DNA of 11,897 nucleotides from Bacteroidales bacterium. Its GTDB lineage: Bacteria; Bacteroidota; Bacteroidia; Bacteroidales; WCHB1-69. This document shows positions 1 to 6,051 of the stretch, piece by piece. Below the pieces are notes generated by a model, which worked only from the letters and a program-made list of their open reading frames with translations, had not been told where the DNA came from and ran no database searches. The first letter of the stretch is position 1. Each line of letters begins with the position of its first letter. Made by a program: the position numbers and the translations under genes. Location: contig JAEERB010000071.1 of assembly GCA_016285615.1 (NCBI GenBank), positions 1 through 11,897 on the forward strand, given 5' to 3'.

Positions 1-3000
1 GCCGTGGGCTTATAATCGCCGGCAGCCACCTTGCTGATGTCGCCGTCTTGTAAACAGGGCGATGCCAATACCGTAGCCAGGTCGTTGGCTGGCTCAGTGC
101 TGAGGTATCCCAAGTTGTTAGGGTTGCCCACCTGCTGACTTACATACCATACCCGTTCGCTGTTGTTGAATGAGGGACACATGGTAAAGGTTACGTATTC
201 AGTAAAATCGGAGTAGTGGGTTCCACATTGCGAGCGCACACGGCACTTGTAGTCGGCATAGAGGGTAAGGCCGGAAAGTGCGAGGGTGGTGTCATTGGCT
301 GTCAGCGTTTGGGTAAAGTCGTCACTGATGCGCACCACCTCTATCTGGTACTGGTTCGAGATGCCCGTCCAGCAAAGCGTGGCCGTTGTGCCTGTGATGT
401 TGCCGACGGTGAGCTTCTCTGGAGCGGTGCAGCTGCCGATGGTGATGTTGTCGATGGCGACAGGAGGTTGCTCGCCGGCACCTGCCGTGTTGCACCACAT
501 GAAGTAGAGCCGCTTGGTCTGGCCAGCATAGTTGCTGCCGTCAAATGTGATGGTATGCGTGGTCCAACTCTCTTGTCCGCACAGGTTGGTGGCTATAGGG
601 GTGAGGCCATGGGCTAATGGCGCAAAGAGACTGTCTTGTGAGGCGGCCACATCTATCAAGTCGCCCAAATAAACATTGAGGAAACTCTTGTTGGTCAATC
701 CTTTGCCTTTCCAGTCGAAGCGAAGAATGTAGGCGTCTTGGGGCGTGAAGGTGATGTCGCGGTATGCCCAGGTGACCGACGAGGCGGCCAGGTTGGCCTG
801 GTAGGGCATAGTGGCCAGGTCGCTGGTGATGTAGAGCGCTTTGTTGCCGCCATGGTTAACAGCATTGCCGATGCACCATTCGTTAGAGTAGCCGTTGTTG
901 TTGTTGACGGTTACCCACAAGGTGTTTTCGCTATCGTTCTCAAAATCATTATTATAGGGAACGGCAGCGGGTGTGGCCGTGGTGGTAAAGCGTGGTCCTT
1001 CCTGCCAAGCACTGTGCAATGTGTCGCAAACGGTGCGGACAAAGAAGCGGTAACTGCTTTGCGGCTGCAGATTCTCTACCGTATAAGGCACTTGCGTAAC
1101 CGTGATGGCCGTGGCGCTGGCTGGCGTCAAGTGGCTTGGTATGCAGATCACCTCCCAGCGGCTGGCGCTGTGCTTCTGCCACGATAGCGTGGCGCTGTTG
1201 TGCGTGGCGCTGGCTGCCAACGCGGTGGGTAGCGGACAGCAATCGCAGCGGTTCTGCTGCGATACGACCAGTCCGTCGGTGGCGGGCAAAGAGGTGTATC
1301 GGCACAGTTCGTTACCCGTAGGGTCGGTGATGATAAAGCCGCTGGCAGAGAGCGCGGTGCCGTTGCCATGCCAGAAGAAGTCGGTCACGGCATTGTTGCA
1401 AATGTTGATGGCAAAGGTGTCGTATGCCGTGCGTGGTACAATGCGCATCACTTCCATACCGTCAGAATGTACCGAAAGAAAGGCGTTGCCCGCAGTCCAA
1501 GCATTGCTGCCTTGGTTTTGGGTGATGACAGTGTAGGCGCACGAGCTGCCGTCGCAGGTGCTGATGGCTCTGGCTTCAAAATTGTCCAAAACAACCAGTC
1601 CGTGACTTTTGCGGCTGTGGGTCAGGCGCAGCGCAATTCTCGTATTCTGATTGCGGAAGTTTGCCAAAGGAATGGTAAACCGCTGATGGCCAGGAGTAAT
1701 TGACAAAATGCGGACGAGCGCAGGGTTGGCTGCATCATAGAGTTGCGCATACACTGCCATCAGCAGCGTGTCTGTAAAGGTGCTGCGGCAGTCAAAGTGC
1801 AATGCCGCCGAGTCGTTGTTGAGGGCCAGGTAAGGGAGCCGGAGCCACTCGTCGGTGGTGGTGTCGCCGCTTTCATAAACCAGCGCGCGACCGCTACTCT
1901 GTGTGCTAAAAGTGAAGCTCTTGCCATCACCGTTGCCGTCGCTGTGTTGCCAGCATTTCCAGTCGAAGTTTTGCTCAAAATCCTCTTTCCACGGTAGTGG
2001 CTTTGGATTGCAATTATCAACAATGGTAGTATCTTCTGGCGTCGTGCTTTTCTCAAGGCGGAGATTGTCGAAGGCAGCCGGCGGTTGCACCACATTGCCA
2101 GCGCCGTTTTTCCAAAGGATGACAAGTCGTTGGGTGGTGTTGGCAAACGAAGAGGTCTTAAATGTGCAGCTGTAGCTGGTCCAACTCGATGAGGTGCCAG
2201 GCTGTTCCGTCAGTTTCAGGGCACTGGTCGATGGGCTCAGTGGGTTGTCATCGGTGCTGCAAAGCCAGAGGCTGAACTCGTCGCTGCCACGTGTGCCATT
2301 GCCACGCCAGTCAAAAGAAAGGCGATATGGACCGCCGTCGCTGAAGAGCAGGTCGTAGCAAGCCGCCGTTTGGGAGGCGGAAGGGGTGTAGTGATTAGTA
2401 AGTCCGTCAGCATCAGAAATATAGAGCGATTTCTGTCTGCCAGCTTGGGTGGCGGTACCGATGTGCCAAGTGTTGACACTGCCGTCGCTTTGGTAAAATT
2501 GCCAGCCTTGGTTCTGCGTTGCCGATTCAAAATCGCAGACAAACGGAAGGGTGGCTATGATGTTCGGCGTAGTGAACTCCAGCTTGGCCCAGTTGCTCGA
2601 ATCGCCGTTGCTGCAATAGGTGCGGATATAGACATAGTAGTGCGTCATCGTGCTGAGGCCCTGCAGCGCACATTCGGGCTGGGTTACAGTGAGGATGTGT
2701 GTGGCCGAGTCGGGCGTGGCGAGGGGCGTGGTGCTGTAAGCCACTTTCCACCGCTTGGCGCTGCCGCTCTGCCTCCATGCGATTTGGGCGCTGGTGCCGA
2801 GTGTCTGCACCAAGTAGGGACGGCAAGGTCCGCAGTCGTTGGGCCCGATGATGGAGAGTTGTATGTTGGGACGGAAGTAGGAACTGGTGAGGTCGGTGAG
2901 GGTGCAGCCCGCTTCGTTGGTCGAGACCGAGAAGAGGGTTTTGGAGGCTACGCCAGTAGCCATAACGCTGACGCCTCCCGTATAGGAAGAGGGTACACTG

Positions 3001-3416
3001 TTGCTGTAACAGATGTCTATCAATAAGTTGGAAGTTCCATCGTAAGAAAAGGTCTGGTCAAAAAGGAGGGTTTGCCAGCCAGTGGCGGTGGCTCGGAAGG
3101 TGTGGCTATAGACGGTTTGCATAGCGCCGCTGTAGGTGGTGTTCAGGGTGCTGGCTGTGGTTTGCGCCATCCTGATGGTGAGGTTCTCAAAGTCAAAGTC
3201 GGCGCTGTTGGCGAAGTTGAACGCCAGGCTTTCAATGTCGCCGGCCATGCCAATTTCGGCTGCCGTGTATAGCAGTTGTGTGCGCCCATTCTCCAGCGGC
3301 GCGTAAAACGGGTAGTTGGCCGTCATGCTCGACTGGCCTATGGTGACCACTGTTTGTGCGTGGAGGGATGCCGCCGCCAGCAGCATTCCCAGCATAAACA
3401 TTAAGATTTTTCTCAT
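1..3416 (-). CDS. Large secreted multidomain protein with fibronectin III and choice-of-anchor J modules (partial, C-terminus outside window)
   Basis: Reading the minus strand from the ATG at 3416 gives 1138 codons without a stop; the gene leaves the window on the left. Residues 1-20 (MRKILMFMLGMLLAAASLHA) form a signal peptide. Residues 21-190 resemble the beta-sandwich common at the front of Bacteroidota T9SS cargo (Q-x-LYTAAEIG, IESLAFNF). A fibronectin III-like module with a CGPC motif follows (195-287). Choice-of-anchor J/cleaved-adhesin-like modules start at VCDFE (293), LPWKEDFE (474) and VPYNNDFE (819). Residues 624-720 resemble the DSYGDGWNG-type module. Further fibronectin III modules lie at about 724-811 and 996-1079. 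The last residues seen (from CPSF) begin another domain. By family this should be an exported adhesin or polymer-binding protein carried by type IX secretion, but the sorting tail is not in view. A promoter-like box lies 62 bp upstream. Domain calls are from sequence resemblance; the exact substrate is unknown. Confidence 0.88.
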   Translation of the reverse strand, partial: MRKILMFMLGMLLAAASLHAQTVVTIGQSSMTANYPFYAPLENGRTQLLYTAAEIGMAGDIESLAFNFANSADFDFENLTIRMAQTTASTLNTTYSGAMQTVYSHTFRATATGWQTLLFDQTFSYDGTSNLLIDICYSNSVPSSYTGGVSVMATGVASKTLFSVSTNEAGCTLTDLTSSYFRPNIQLSIIGPNDCGPCRPYLVQTLGTSAQIAWRQSGSAKRWKVAYSTTPLATPDSATHILTVTQPECALQGLSTMTHYYVYIRTYCSNGDSSNWAKLEFTTPNIIATLPFVCDFESATQNQGWQFYQSDGSVNTWHIGTATQAGRQKSLYISDADGLTNHYTPSASQTAACYDLLFSDGGPYRLSFDWRGNGTRGSDEFSLWLCSTDDNPLSPSTSALKLTEQPGTSSSWTSYSCTFKTSSFANTTQRLVILWKNGAGNVVQPPAAFDNLRLEKSTTPEDTTIVDNCNPKPLPWKEDFEQNFDWKCWQHSDGNGDGKSFTFSTQSSGRALVYESGDTTTDEWLRLPYLALNNDSAALHFDCRSTFTDTLLMAVYAQLYDAANPALVRILSITPGHQRFTIPLANFRNQNTRIALRLTHSRKSHGLVVLDNFEARAISTCDGSSCAYTVITQNQGSNAWTAGNAFLSVHSDGMEVMRIVPRTAYDTFAINICNNAVTDFFWHGNGTALSASGFIITDPTGNELCRYTSLPATDGLVVSQQNRCDCCPLPTALAASATHNSATLSWQKHSASRWEVICIPSHLTPASATAITVTQVPYTVENLQPQSSYRFFVRTVCDTLHSAWQEGPRFTTTATPAAVPYNNDFENDSENTLWVTVNNNNGYSNEWCIGNAVNHGGNKALYITSDLATMPYQANLAASSVTWAYRDITFTPQDAYILRFDWKGKGLTNKSFLNVYLGDLIDVAASQDSLFAPLAHGLTPIATNLCGQESWTTHTITFDGSNYAGQTKRLYFMWCNTAGAGEQPPVAIDNITIGSCTAPEKLTVGNITGTTATLCWTGISNQYQIEVVRISDDFTQTLTANDTTLALSGLTLYADYKCRVRSQCGTHYSDFTEYVTFTMCPSFNNSERVWYVSQQVGNPNNLGYLSTEPANDLATVLASPCLQDGDISKVAAGDYKPT

Positions 3417-3582
3417 CACTTTATAATTGTGTTTAATTTAATTCAAAAACCTATTTAACCATTATAAATAATAGCTTACAAAAATAGTAAAAATCCCTTT
3501 ACACTGCTCATTTAGTGCAAAATGGATTACATATAAAATGATGAGATAGGAGAAATGTGATTTTGTTTAAAACAAAACACAC
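3417..3582 (-). promoter_or_regulatory. AT-rich leader and promoter region of the large surface-protein gene
   Basis: This gap between the large secreted-protein gene and the upstream operon terminators contains no credible gene. On the minus strand the box TATTTTTG (3486 to 3479) matches the Bacteroidota -7 consensus TAnnTTTG. It lies 62 bp before the ATG, giving an inferred AT-rich leader of roughly 50-60 nt. A TTTG at 3521-3518 is about 31 bp further upstream, longer than the usual spacing of about 20 bp, so I do not count it as a -33 element. The strength and exact start of transcription are inferred. Confidence 0.45.
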
Positions 3583-3614
3583 AAAAAGGGCACACGCGAT
3601 GTGTTTAATAGCCC
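3583..3614 (-). terminator. Possible second, weaker terminator hairpin
   Basis: Read on the minus strand, GGGC (3614-3611) pairs with GCCC (3591-3588), and ACAC (3604-3601) pairs with GTGT (3595-3592) inside it, with a 6-nt asymmetric bulge. The stem is followed directly by TTTTT (3587-3583). It sits just past the strong terminator and could act as a backup. The stem is short and interrupted, so this is tentative. Confidence 0.35.
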
Positions 3615-3656
3615 AAAAAAACGGTGCCTGAGCTTGTCGAAGGCACCGTTTTTTTT
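3615..3656 (-). terminator. Strong intrinsic terminator of the mlaE-mlaF-rfbC operon
   Basis: ACGGTGCC (3621-3628) and GGCACCGT (3642-3649) form a perfect 8-bp stem, extended by A6 (3615-3620) against T6 (3650-3655). The 13-nt loop is TGAGCTTGTCGAA. On the minus strand the stem begins within the last bases of the rfbC stop codon and ends in a run of seven T, the classic form of an intrinsic terminator. The flanking A and T tracts would let it work in both directions, but no plus-strand gene points into it. The loop sequence recurs exactly at 5864-5876 in the gap upstream of the operon. Confidence 0.85.
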
Positions 3657-4203
3657 ATTCATACCGACTCACGAAATCCTTGAGGAATACGGCTTCGGTG
3701 ATATCTTTCTCCGAAACGATGGGTTGGTCCACATGCCAGTCGATGTGGAGGTCGGGGTCGTCATAGCGGATAACGCCTTCGGCGGCACGCTCGTATAGGC
3801 GCGAGCACTTGTAGGCCACCACGGTGTTGTCCTCGTGGGCGGCATAGCCGTGGGCGAAGCCTTCGGGAATGTAAAGTTGCAGCCCATTGTCGAACGACAA
3901 TTCAATGGAAAAGTACTGACCGTAAGTTTTGCTGTGCTTGCGCAAGTCGAGCACCACATCGGTGGTGGAACCGTGAACCACGCGCACAATCTTGGCCTGG
4001 GCATACGGCGGATGCTGGAAATGCAAGCCGCGAACGACATTCTTATGCGAAACGGCTTGATTGTCTTGAGGATACTCCAGCTCGATGCCGGCATCTTTCA
4101 GCGTGCGTGCGCTGAAACTTTCACAAAATGAACCGCGGTAGTCTTTAAAAATCTGCGGTTTCAAAACAAGTACACCTTCGATGTGGGTTTTGGTAATTTC
4201 CAT
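3655..4203 (-). CDS. rfbC: dTDP-4-dehydrorhamnose 3,5-epimerase (RmlC/RfbC)
   Basis: A cytosolic cupin enzyme that epimerises dTDP-4-keto-6-deoxyglucose at C3 and C5 in the third step of dTDP-L-rhamnose synthesis, feeding surface polysaccharide assembly. The 182-residue length is normal for the family. Family landmarks are in order: the N-terminal IEGVLVLKP and FKDYRGSF segments, RGLHFQ with the expected catalytic His61, DVVLDLR, IPEGFAHGY (112-120), Tyr131 in VAYKCS at the position of the catalytic Tyr, and SEKD (164-167), whose Asp should pair with His61. The start is the ATG 2 bp after the stop of the ATPase gene, so it is the third gene of a tightly packed operon, and a strong terminator overlaps its stop codon. 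RmlA, RmlB and RmlD genes, the usual neighbours, are absent from the window. The motif SHKNVVRGLHFQ differs slightly from the commoner KGVLRGLHYQ form, but no key residue is missing. Confidence 0.93.
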   Translation of the reverse strand: MEITKTHIEGVLVLKPQIFKDYRGSFCESFSARTLKDAGIELEYPQDNQAVSHKNVVRGLHFQHPPYAQAKIVRVVHGSTTDVVLDLRKHSKTYGQYFSIELSFDNGLQLYIPEGFAHGYAAHEDNTVVAYKCSRLYERAAEGVIRYDDPDLHIDWHVDQPIVSEKDITEAVFLKDFVSRYE

Positions 4204-4205
4204 AG

Positions 4206-4958
4206 TTATATCAAATCTCTAATTTTCTGGGTTAAGGGTTGGGCGTATATAAAGTTGTTTAACAGCTCATTATCCGATGTCAACACGTTGTCTTTGTTGC
4301 CACGCCAAGCGAGGTCGCCTTGGTAGATGTATGAGATGGTCTCGCCAATGGTGATGACCGAGTTCAAGTCGTGGGTATTAACCACCGTGGTGATGTTGTA
4401 CTCGTGGGTGATGTCGATGATGAGGTCGTCGATAAGCAATGAGGTCTTGGGGTCGAGACCCGAGTTGGGCTCGTCGCAGAAGAGGTAACTCGGGTTGCAG
4501 GCAATGGCACGGGCAATGGCGGCACGCTTCTTCATACCGCCGCTCAACTCGGCAGGGTAGAGCTTGTTGCTGCCTTTCAAATCAACGCGCTCCAAGCAGA
4601 GGTTGGCACGGGCAATCTTCTCATCATAGCTCTGCTCGGTGAGCATGTTCAACGGAAACAGCACATTGTCTTCAATGGTCATTGAGTCGAAAAGCGCCGC
4701 CCCTTGAAATAGCATGCCCATCTCGGCACGCAGTGTCTTTTTGTCCTTTTCATCCAAGTTGTGGAAGTTACGGCCGTCATACAAAATCTCTCCGTCGTTG
4801 GGCGAGAGCAAACCTACCAGACATTTCATCAGTACGGTCTTGCCCGAACCGGAGCGGCCAATCACCAGGTTAACCTTGCCCTCCTCGAAGGCCGTGTTGA
4901 TGTGGTTCAAAACGGTCCTGTCACCAAAAACTTTCGTAACATCTTTAACTTCTATCAT
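4206..4958 (-). CDS. mlaF: ABC transporter ATP-binding protein, MlaF type
   Basis: The cytoplasmic ATPase partner of the upstream MlaE-type permease. In known Mla/Tgd systems such a pair drives phospholipid transport between the inner and outer membranes. The 250-residue protein carries a complete ATPase core: Walker A GRSGSGKT (34-41), Q-loop Gln85 in LFQGAALFDS, signature LSGGM (138-142), Walker B YLFCDE (158-163) followed by PNSGLDP, and H-loop His196 in NTHD. The LFQGAALFDSMTI stretch is typical of the MlaF branch rather than of sugar or drug exporters. DEPNSGLDP has Asn where most MlaF proteins have Thr. The gene starts 2 bp after the permease stop and ends 2 bp before rfbC, so translation is probably coupled. 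No MCE/MlaD gene follows, so its substrate-binding partner would have to be encoded elsewhere. The general assignment is firm; lipid as substrate is inferred from the family. Confidence 0.92.
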   Translation of the reverse strand: MIEVKDVTKVFGDRTVLNHINTAFEEGKVNLVIGRSGSGKTVLMKCLVGLLSPNDGEILYDGRNFHNLDEKDKKTLRAEMGMLFQGAALFDSMTIEDNVLFPLNMLTEQSYDEKIARANLCLERVDLKGSNKLYPAELSGGMKKRAAIARAIACNPSYLFCDEPNSGLDPKTSLLIDDLIIDITHEYNITTVVNTHDLNSVITIGETISYIYQGDLAWRGNKDNVLTSDNELLNNFIYAQPLTQKIRDLI

Positions 4959-4960
4959 AA

Positions 4961-5704
4961 CTACAACATGATTTGGGTGATGACAAGGTTGAGAACCAAT
5001 ATGATGAAACTGGCGACCACAATGCCCTGCGTGTTGGCTTTACCCAACTCTAAGGCGCCGCCTTCAATGCGGTATCCGTAAAATGATGATACTGATGATA
5101 TTACAAATGCAAAAACGGTGGTTTTCGTCAGGGCGTAGTAAAGGTCGTACATTCTGAAGAAGGAGGTGATACCATCGATGTAGTCGTATCCCGAAATCAC
5201 ACCCGTGACAAGTACGGTGACATAGCCGCCACACAAGGCAAAGCAGATGCTGATGATGATCAGGATGGGGTTGACAATCAGCGAGGCGATGATTTTGGGC
5301 AGGATGAGGTAGGAAGCCGAGTTGATACCCATAACTTCCAAAGCGTCAATTTGTTCTGTTACGCGCATACTGCCTATCTCTGAGGTGATGCGTGAGCCGA
5401 GGTTGCCCACCAGCAGCAAACTGATGATGGTGGGGCAGAGCTCCATGACGATGGACGTTCTGGCCGTGAAACCTACCGTCCACGAGGGAATCCAGTTGCT
5501 CTCGATTTGCAGGGCTGTTTGGGTGGTGATAACGCTACCCATGGTGATGGAGACAATGGAGACGATGAGTAGCGAGCCCACGCCCATGGCATCCATTTCG
5601 AATATCAACTTTTTGAAAAACTCACGCCACTTGTCGGGTCGCGAAAAGACGCGTCCCAGAAACATAAAGTATTCACCAATAATGCATAACAGTCGGGTGA
5701 GCAT
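4961..5704 (-). CDS. mlaE: MlaE-type ABC transporter permease
   Basis: An inner-membrane permease of the MlaE family and the membrane partner of the ATPase encoded 2 bp downstream. It has 247 residues from the chosen start, close to the family norm of about 260. The hallmark central segment is clear: ELCPTIISLLLVGNLGSRI, then SEIGSMRVTEQIDALEVMGI and LPKIIASLIVNP. Several long hydrophobic stretches (around LLIVSIVSITMGSVI, ISICFALCGGYVTVLVTGV, VVASFIILVLNLVITQIML) are the membrane segments. An in-frame ATG at 5734 would add ten residues, but the promoter box TATCTTTG (5731-5724) lies inside that extension, so translation must begin downstream of it; the ATG at 5704 (MLTRLLCIIGEYF) fits. First gene of the operon with mlaF and rfbC. 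Confidence 0.92.
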   Translation of the reverse strand: MLTRLLCIIGEYFMFLGRVFSRPDKWREFFKKLIFEMDAMGVGSLLIVSIVSITMGSVITTQTALQIESNWIPSWTVGFTARTSIVMELCPTIISLLLVGNLGSRITSEIGSMRVTEQIDALEVMGINSASYLILPKIIASLIVNPILIIISICFALCGGYVTVLVTGVISGYDYIDGITSFFRMYDLYYALTKTTVFAFVISSVSSFYGYRIEGGALELGKANTQGIVVASFIILVLNLVITQIML

Positions 5705-5723
5705 GAGTTTGCGTTTGAAGATG

Positions 5724-5731
5724 CAAAGATA
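5724..5731 (-). promoter_or_regulatory. -7 promoter box of the mlaE-mlaF-rfbC operon
   Basis: The minus strand reads TATCTTTG, a full match to the Bacteroidota -7 consensus TAnnTTTG. It ends 19 bp before the ATG at 5704, implying a leader of only about 12-15 nt. No clear TTTG is visible at the -33 distance. The position of the box excludes the upstream in-frame ATG at 5734 as start. The same box at the same 19-bp distance precedes the gene starting at 11867. Confidence 0.65.
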
Positions 5732-5770
5732 CAATAAATTATTGTTGATTTGTTGTGGTGTTGAAATGTT

Positions 5771-5840
5771 GAAGTGAGGAGTGAGAAGTGAGAAGTGATA
5801 AAGAGTTAAGAAACTAAGAAGTTAAGGAGTTAAGAGTTGT
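5771..5840. repeat. Purine-rich short direct repeats in the operon upstream gap
   Basis: The plus strand is almost pure A/G/T with repeated units: GTGAGAA/AGAAGTGA copies at about 5774-5797, and GAGTTAAG at 5803-5810 and again at 5827-5834 (24 bp apart). No coding signal is seen. A related purine-rich tract occurs on the minus strand at about 10325-10363, where it lies in the same order relative to the other repeat blocks. It resembles degenerate intergenic repeat material rather than a regulatory site; function unknown. Confidence 0.5.
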
Positions 5841-5847
5841 TGGTGTC

Positions 5848-5893
5848 ATTCCGAGGCGGTGGTTGAGCTTGTCGAAACTACCGCCGAAGGAAT
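5848..5893. repeat. Imperfect palindrome with a 13-bp core shared with the rfbC terminator loop
   Basis: Outer arms ATTCC (5848-5852) and GGAAT (5889-5893) and inner arms GGCGGT (5855-5860) and ACCGCC (5880-5885) form an interrupted stem. At its tip lies TGAGCTTGTCGAA (5864-5876), identical to the loop of the terminator at 3629-3641. There is no T tract after it in either direction that would make it a terminator. It looks like a dispersed intergenic repeat (REP-like). Whether it has a role at DNA or RNA level cannot be told from one window. Confidence 0.6.
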
Positions 5894-5896
5894 CTC

Positions 5897-5940
5897 TTTG
5901 TTCTTTGTTCTTTGAATTCTGAATTTTGAATTTTGAATTT
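5897..5940. repeat. AT-rich composite repeat, copy 1 (plus orientation)
   Basis: TTTGTTCTTTGTTC (5897-5910) is followed directly by TTTGAATTCTGAATTTTGAA (5911-5930) and further TTTTGAA units. Both blocks recur exactly, reverse-complemented and in the same internal order, in the gap at 10253-10314. Shorter TTTTGAATT units also occur at about 6013-6034. No protein or RNA gene is apparent. It is interpreted as a dispersed intergenic repeat. Confidence 0.6.
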
Positions 5941-5941
5941 C

Positions 5942-5961
5942 AGACGCGGCACGCCGCGTCT
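5942..5961. repeat. Perfect GC-rich palindrome
   Basis: AGACGCGG (5942-5949) and CCGCGTCT (5954-5961) form a perfect 8-bp stem with a 4-nt loop, CACG. It stands out as GC-rich inside a strongly AT-rich gap downstream of the C10 peptidase gene. On the minus strand it is followed by AATTCAAAATTC rather than a T run, so it is not a textbook terminator. It may stabilise the 3' end of the peptidase mRNA or simply be a dispersed palindromic repeat. Confidence 0.55.
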
Positions 5962-5980
5962 CTACTTAGTTCTTTTATTG

Positions 5981-6004
5981 CTAACAACTAGAAACTAACA
6001 ACTA
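5981..6004. repeat. Short tandem direct repeat CTAACAACTA
   Basis: CTAACAACTA occurs at 5981-5990 and again at 5995-6004, separated by GAAA, and a further degenerate AAAACT follows. It belongs to the run of low-complexity units filling 5771-6040. No function can be assigned. Confidence 0.45.
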
Positions 6005-6051
6005 AAAACTCTTTTGAATTTTGAATTTTCAAATTGCGTGCGTCTGTCCCC

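Noticed and set aside
2370..3026. A 218-codon plus-strand open frame opposite the large surface-protein gene
   Set aside because: It lies wholly antisense to a 1138-codon frame with signal peptide and recognisable modules. Its translation has no domain character and is explained by the low frequency of stop-complement codons in the real gene.
1..3416. Possible pseudogene or frameshifted gene on the left, because many short overlapping frames fill the region
   Set aside because: Following one minus-strand frame codon by codon from 3416 to the edge shows no stop and a continuous series of modules, so the gene is simply cut by the window.
6013..6036. A+T-only inverted repeat as terminator of the C10 peptidase gene
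   Set aside because: The TTTGAA/TTCAAA pairing is short and AT-only, is part of the repeated TTTTGAATT units, and lacks a proper T tract, so a terminator call is not supported.
5771..6040. CRISPR array or tandem repeat array
   Set aside because: The units are short, degenerate and of several kinds, with no constant repeat length or unique spacers of even size.
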